From JAKATY01 sp038876335 (GTDB lineage: Archaea > Micrarchaeota > Micrarchaeia > Micrarchaeales > Micrarchaeaceae): a DNA stretch of 8,186 bases. The notes beneath the pieces were generated by a model. The model searched no databases. It was not told the DNA's origin and saw nothing but the letters and a program-made list of their open reading frames with translations. How positions within the stretch are numbered: position 1 is the stretch's first letter; every line of letters starts with the position of its first letter. Position numbers and translations under genes: made by a program. The stretch is from contig JAVYYS010000028.1 in assembly GCA_038876335.1 (NCBI GenBank), positions 1 through 8,186 of the forward strand, read 5' to 3'. Shown here piece by piece: positions 5,702-8,186 of this stretch.

Positions 5702-7210
5702 ATGAGACTACGCCTGCTGCAAAGGATGCTTTCTCTAAAGAAATTCCAATCTGCTAACGCCGCCCCAACAAGGATGTCTTTTTCTATCCTGTTTGATTAT
5801 CCAGATGCGCCCAACAGCTATATGAAGTTCAGGGCCGTAGGGCATCGTGGCAATCTCTCGATCTATTCAATTGTAGCACCAAGCATCTCCCTCTCAGACT
5901 ACGACGTGCTAGCTAATGTAAAGACAGAGACTATAGAAGAGCTAGTTCTGCACAGTGCCGCCAGAACAGGCGAAGCAAAAGACGATATGGCTCTGGCAAG
6001 GAATATTGCTGCGGAGAAGATTTCCTCCTATGCTACTAGCGAGAACAAAGAGTTGCTTGCAGAACTGGTCGCCCATGATACTGTGGGCTATGGGCCATTC
6101 AGCCTGCTGATGGAGGACTCTGGGAATATAGAAGAGATAATGGTGAATGAACCCACTTCAAGCATAACTATCTACCACTCCACTCTAGGTTACTGCAGGA
6201 CAAACCTTGCATTCCGGGGGGAGCGTGAATTTCGCTATATGCTAAACAAGATGATAGAAGGAACAGGCAAAGAGGTAAATTCGCTTACTCCGATAATCGA
6301 CGCCCAGCTCCCTGATGGTTCGCGGGTGCATGCACAGCTTGAGCCATATGCGGTAAGAGGCGCCAGCGCGTCAATAAGGCTTTCAGGCAGCAAACGCCTT
6401 GGCATCAGGGAACTGCTGCAGAATGGAACAGTAAGCGCCGAAGAGCTCGCATACCTTTGGCTTTCTATAGAACTGGGCTTTAACATCATCATAGCCGGAG
6501 CCCCTTCTTCAGGGAAAACTACGCTACTTTCGGCGCTTTGCGTTTTCATACCAAAGCATAAGCGCGTAATAAGCGTTGAAGAAGATGTGAATGAACTTAA
6601 GCTTGGGTATTATCTGCCAAATAATGTCGCCCTTCAGGGCGAGTCTTCAAGTGGTGGCGTACGCATAGGAGAGCAGGTAATCAATGCTCTTCATATGCGC
6701 CCAGATATTCTAATCGTTGGTGAGGTCAGAGGCCAGGAAACGAAAGAGGTATTTTTCGGTGCTAATGTCGGGGTGCCATTTGCAACTACGATGCACAGCA
6801 ATACAGACAAAGCCTCTCTAATAAGTAGGCTCACCTCAAAGCCTATGAGCGTTGAGCCGCAATCTCTTCATGCCCTTGATGTAGCAGTAATGATGGGCGC
6901 AGAAGGACTTGGCCGTAGGAAGATAGAGAAAATAGTAGAGTATAAATGGGTTTCAAAGGGCGAGGTCGACGCAACTGATGCCGGAGCGGAAGGTTATATT
7001 GCAGGGGAGGCGTTTAACAATGGTGTGATGCTTGATCTCGTTAGGAGTTCTAAGATTCTGTCAAAATATGCGAATTCGGCTATGATTGGCAAAAACCTTG
7101 CGATCAAAGAGCTGAAAAAACGCGCAGCTTTCCTAAACAGGCTTGCGTTGCAGGATCCCGGTAGTGTGGACGCAGCCGAATATGTAAGAAGCTACGGCGT
7201 AATTTCATGA
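5702..7210 (+). CDS. Archaeal type IV pilus/secretion ATPase (PilB/TadA/VirB11 superfamily)
   Basis: The frame is open from a TTG at 5678 (510 codons). I choose the ATG at 5702, codon 9, because the TATA box puts the mRNA start after the TTG. Residue numbers count from the TTG. The hexameric ATPase acts on the cytoplasmic side of the membrane and powers pilin assembly through the platform protein. The N-terminal domain runs to about 230 and includes IEEIMVNEP (151-159) and LPDGSRVHAQ (211-220). The motor domain has Walker A GAPSSGKTT (274-282), the acidic Asp-box segment VISVEED (298-303 or so), Walker B ILIVGEVRGQE (344-354) and the His box TTMHSNT (370-376). The C-terminal helical tail (about 450-510) resembles that of archaeal FlaI/PilB-like ATPases. 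All catalytic motifs are present. It overlaps the next gene by 4 bp (ATGA), so they are translationally coupled. Archaellum FlaI is possible but no other archaellum gene is seen. Confidence 0.93.
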   Translation: MRLRLLQRMLSLKKFQSANAAPTRMSFSILFDYPDAPNSYMKFRAVGHRGNLSIYSIVAPSISLSDYDVLANVKTETIEELVLHSAARTGEAKDDMALARNIAAEKISSYATSENKELLAELVAHDTVGYGPFSLLMEDSGNIEEIMVNEPTSSITIYHSTLGYCRTNLAFRGEREFRYMLNKMIEGTGKEVNSLTPIIDAQLPDGSRVHAQLEPYAVRGASASIRLSGSKRLGIRELLQNGTVSAEELAYLWLSIELGFNIIIAGAPSSGKTTLLSALCVFIPKHKRVISVEEDVNELKLGYYLPNNVALQGESSSGGVRIGEQVINALHMRPDILIVGEVRGQETKEVFFGANVGVPFATTMHSNTDKASLISRLTSKPMSVEPQSLHALDVAVMMGAEGLGRRKIEKIVEYKWVSKGEVDATDAGAEGYIAGEAFNNGVMLDLVRSSKILSKYANSAMIGKNLAIKELKKRAAFLNRLALQDPGSVDAAEYVRSYGVIS

Positions 7211-7959
7211 GAGTGGGATTTGAGATAAGATCATTGGCTAGTGGAATAAAAGGGTTGGACGCATTTAACATCGTTTCTGCCGCGGTTATGTCTGTTGGAT
7301 CTATCATTCTATTGTCAAAGCTATTTGGTGGATACCTCCTTTTAATTGCTTCCTTGATCGCGCTCTCATTTTTCGCGTTTTTGATCTATTTGGAGCTCTT
7401 TTTTGCCGAGAAGCGCAGCGCCTCGAATGCATCGCGGTCGATGCTGCGCCTGCTTTACAGAATAAAGTCTGGCATGTCGCTTGCGGGCATGCCATTCCAT
7501 TCATGCATTGCACGCGAGTCGAAATCCGGAGCACATGGCCAGATTGCTTCAGCATTGATAGAGATAAGGAACAGGATGTCATTCGGCCAGGATTTTTATG
7601 AAGCCGTGCAGTCTACAGCATTTGACAGCGCAGAGCCCAGGCGCGCCTTTGGATCGCTGTCCGAAGCGTACAGGCATAGCATGGATATGTTCCTTGCTGT
7701 AAAGCACGCTTATAACTCCATGTTAAAAGACCGCCTTGAAAAGATAGAGCGCTCTTCTCTTTCCCTGCAAAAATATTCCTCAGTTAGTATGGTAACTGGG
7801 GCTATTGTGCCTTCGTTCATGCTATTTGCCTTTATAGGGTATTCGATAATGAAAGGCGGCCCAATGCCTCTTTTTGCATTCGCTGTGCTCTTCTCAATTG
7901 TATTGCCTTATGTTTTCTTATCAATTCGCATGATTCAAGCTGGTCTGTATGAGATTTAA
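7207..7959 (+). CDS. Pilus platform membrane protein with a single T2SF domain (TadB/TadC-like)
   Basis: A 250-residue membrane protein. Two N-terminal transmembrane helices (about 20-37 and 42-66) precede a cytoplasmic helical domain (about 75-190) with the T2SF-like stretch MSFGQDFYEAV (124-134). Two C-terminal helices follow (about 193-213 and 219-240). This is the architecture of one half of ArlJ/PilC-type platform proteins, as in TadB or TadC, and it should sit in the membrane as the partner that couples the ATPase to pilin assembly. The ATG overlaps the ATPase stop codon (ATGA), which fixes the start. Assignment to the T2SF family rests on topology, the GxxFxxAV-like stretch and position next to the ATPase; sequence similarity by eye is weak. 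It is much shorter than two-domain archaellar ArlJ proteins. Confidence 0.8.
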   Translation: MRVGFEIRSLASGIKGLDAFNIVSAAVMSVGSIILLSKLFGGYLLLIASLIALSFFAFLIYLELFFAEKRSASNASRSMLRLLYRIKSGMSLAGMPFHSCIARESKSGAHGQIASALIEIRNRMSFGQDFYEAVQSTAFDSAEPRRAFGSLSEAYRHSMDMFLAVKHAYNSMLKDRLEKIERSSLSLQKYSSVSMVTGAIVPSFMLFAFIGYSIMKGGPMPLFAFAVLFSIVLPYVFLSIRMIQAGLYEI

Positions 7960-8186
7960 AATGAAGCACAGAACACAGTTTGGCCTTTTACCCAATTCCT
8001 TAGTAGCACTTTTGCCGCGGTACTTCATAATCATGTTCTCTTCACTTTCTATCATTTTCTCTGTGCTCTCGCGGATTTACGCCTCTGCAGTGTTTGCAGC
8101 ATTTTCAGTCGCATCATTTCTTTTGGTTAGAAATCACTCAAAAAATCCAGAAGTTGACAGCAGCGCAATGGAAATGATTGATAACA
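7949..8186 (+). CDS. Second pilus membrane platform protein, 3' truncated by the window
   Basis: The frame stays open from ATG 7949 (or the in-frame ATG 7961, 12 nt later) to the window end, at least 75 codons. From the second ATG it begins MKHRTQFGLLPNSLVALLPR. Two hydrophobic helices follow at about residues 21-38 and 40-56, then a charged stretch RNHSKNPEVD and the segment MEMID. This N-terminal pair of helices before a soluble region copies the start of the preceding platform protein. It is therefore a likely second T2SF subunit, giving the ATPase-TadB-TadC order. Start 7949 would overlap the upstream gene by 11 bp, with GGT 4 nt before it; 7961 starts just after the upstream stop. I cannot see the T2SF domain itself, so the family is inferred from position and topology. 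Confidence 0.65.
   Translation, partial: MRFKMKHRTQFGLLPNSLVALLPRYFIIMFSSLSIIFSVLSRIYASAVFAAFSVASFLLVRNHSKNPEVDSSAMEMIDN

Noticed and set aside
5702..8186. Archaellum (flagellum-like) operon
   Set aside because: The ATPase could fit, but no archaellin or other arl genes are present and the platform protein is a short single-domain type, so a pilus is the better call.
1..8186. CRISPR array, insertion sequence or prophage
   Set aside because: No short regularly spaced direct repeats with unique spacers, no transposase or integrase frame, and no flanking terminal inverted repeats were seen. Repetition is limited to the protein repeats of the surface gene.

Overview
The window looks like a chromosomal segment of an archaeon, most likely a small-genome DPANN lineage of the Micrarchaeota/ARMAN kind. 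The archaeal assignment rests on several sequence features: an intron at 37/38 of a tRNA-Thr gene with a bulge-helix-bulge fold, TATA boxes with purine-rich BRE elements about 26 bp upstream of gene starts, an archaeal-type ATP-dependent DNA ligase, and an archaeal-type pilus motor ATPase. The lineage within archaea is inference and cannot be settled from this window.

Layout. At 56-160 (minus) lies tRNA-Thr(CGT) with a 33-nt intron, followed by a T-rich stretch at its 3' side. About 65-85 bp away, and divergent from it, starts a very large (about 1,010 aa) membrane-anchored surface protein (to 3272). It has a Pro/Gly/Ala-rich cytoplasmic N-terminus, one transmembrane anchor and four tandem beta-helix (NosD/PbH1-like) domains. 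These carry a conserved cysteine pattern and about 40 N-glycosylation sequons. A 145-bp gap with a promoter leads to an intact DNA ligase (3418-5190). Convergent with the ligase and ending 15 bp from it is a small winged-helix regulator (5206-5532, minus) with a leaderless-type promoter. Divergent from the regulator, across 169 bp that contains a striking imperfect palindrome, starts an operon for a type IV pilus-like machine: a secretion/pilus ATPase (5702-7210), overlapped by ATGA with a one-domain T2SF membrane platform protein (7207-7959), then a second membrane protein cut by the window end (7949->8186).

How the parts may work together. The ATPase and the membrane proteins form the inner-membrane motor and platform of an archaeal pilus (Tad/Epd-like layout with separate platform subunits). 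The divergent regulator with the central palindrome is a natural candidate to control that operon. The beta-helix protein is a candidate adhesin or surface-coat component. The most unusual content is the fourfold cysteine-patterned beta-helix protein and the regulator/palindrome/pilus module. I see no mobile element, CRISPR array or broken gene.
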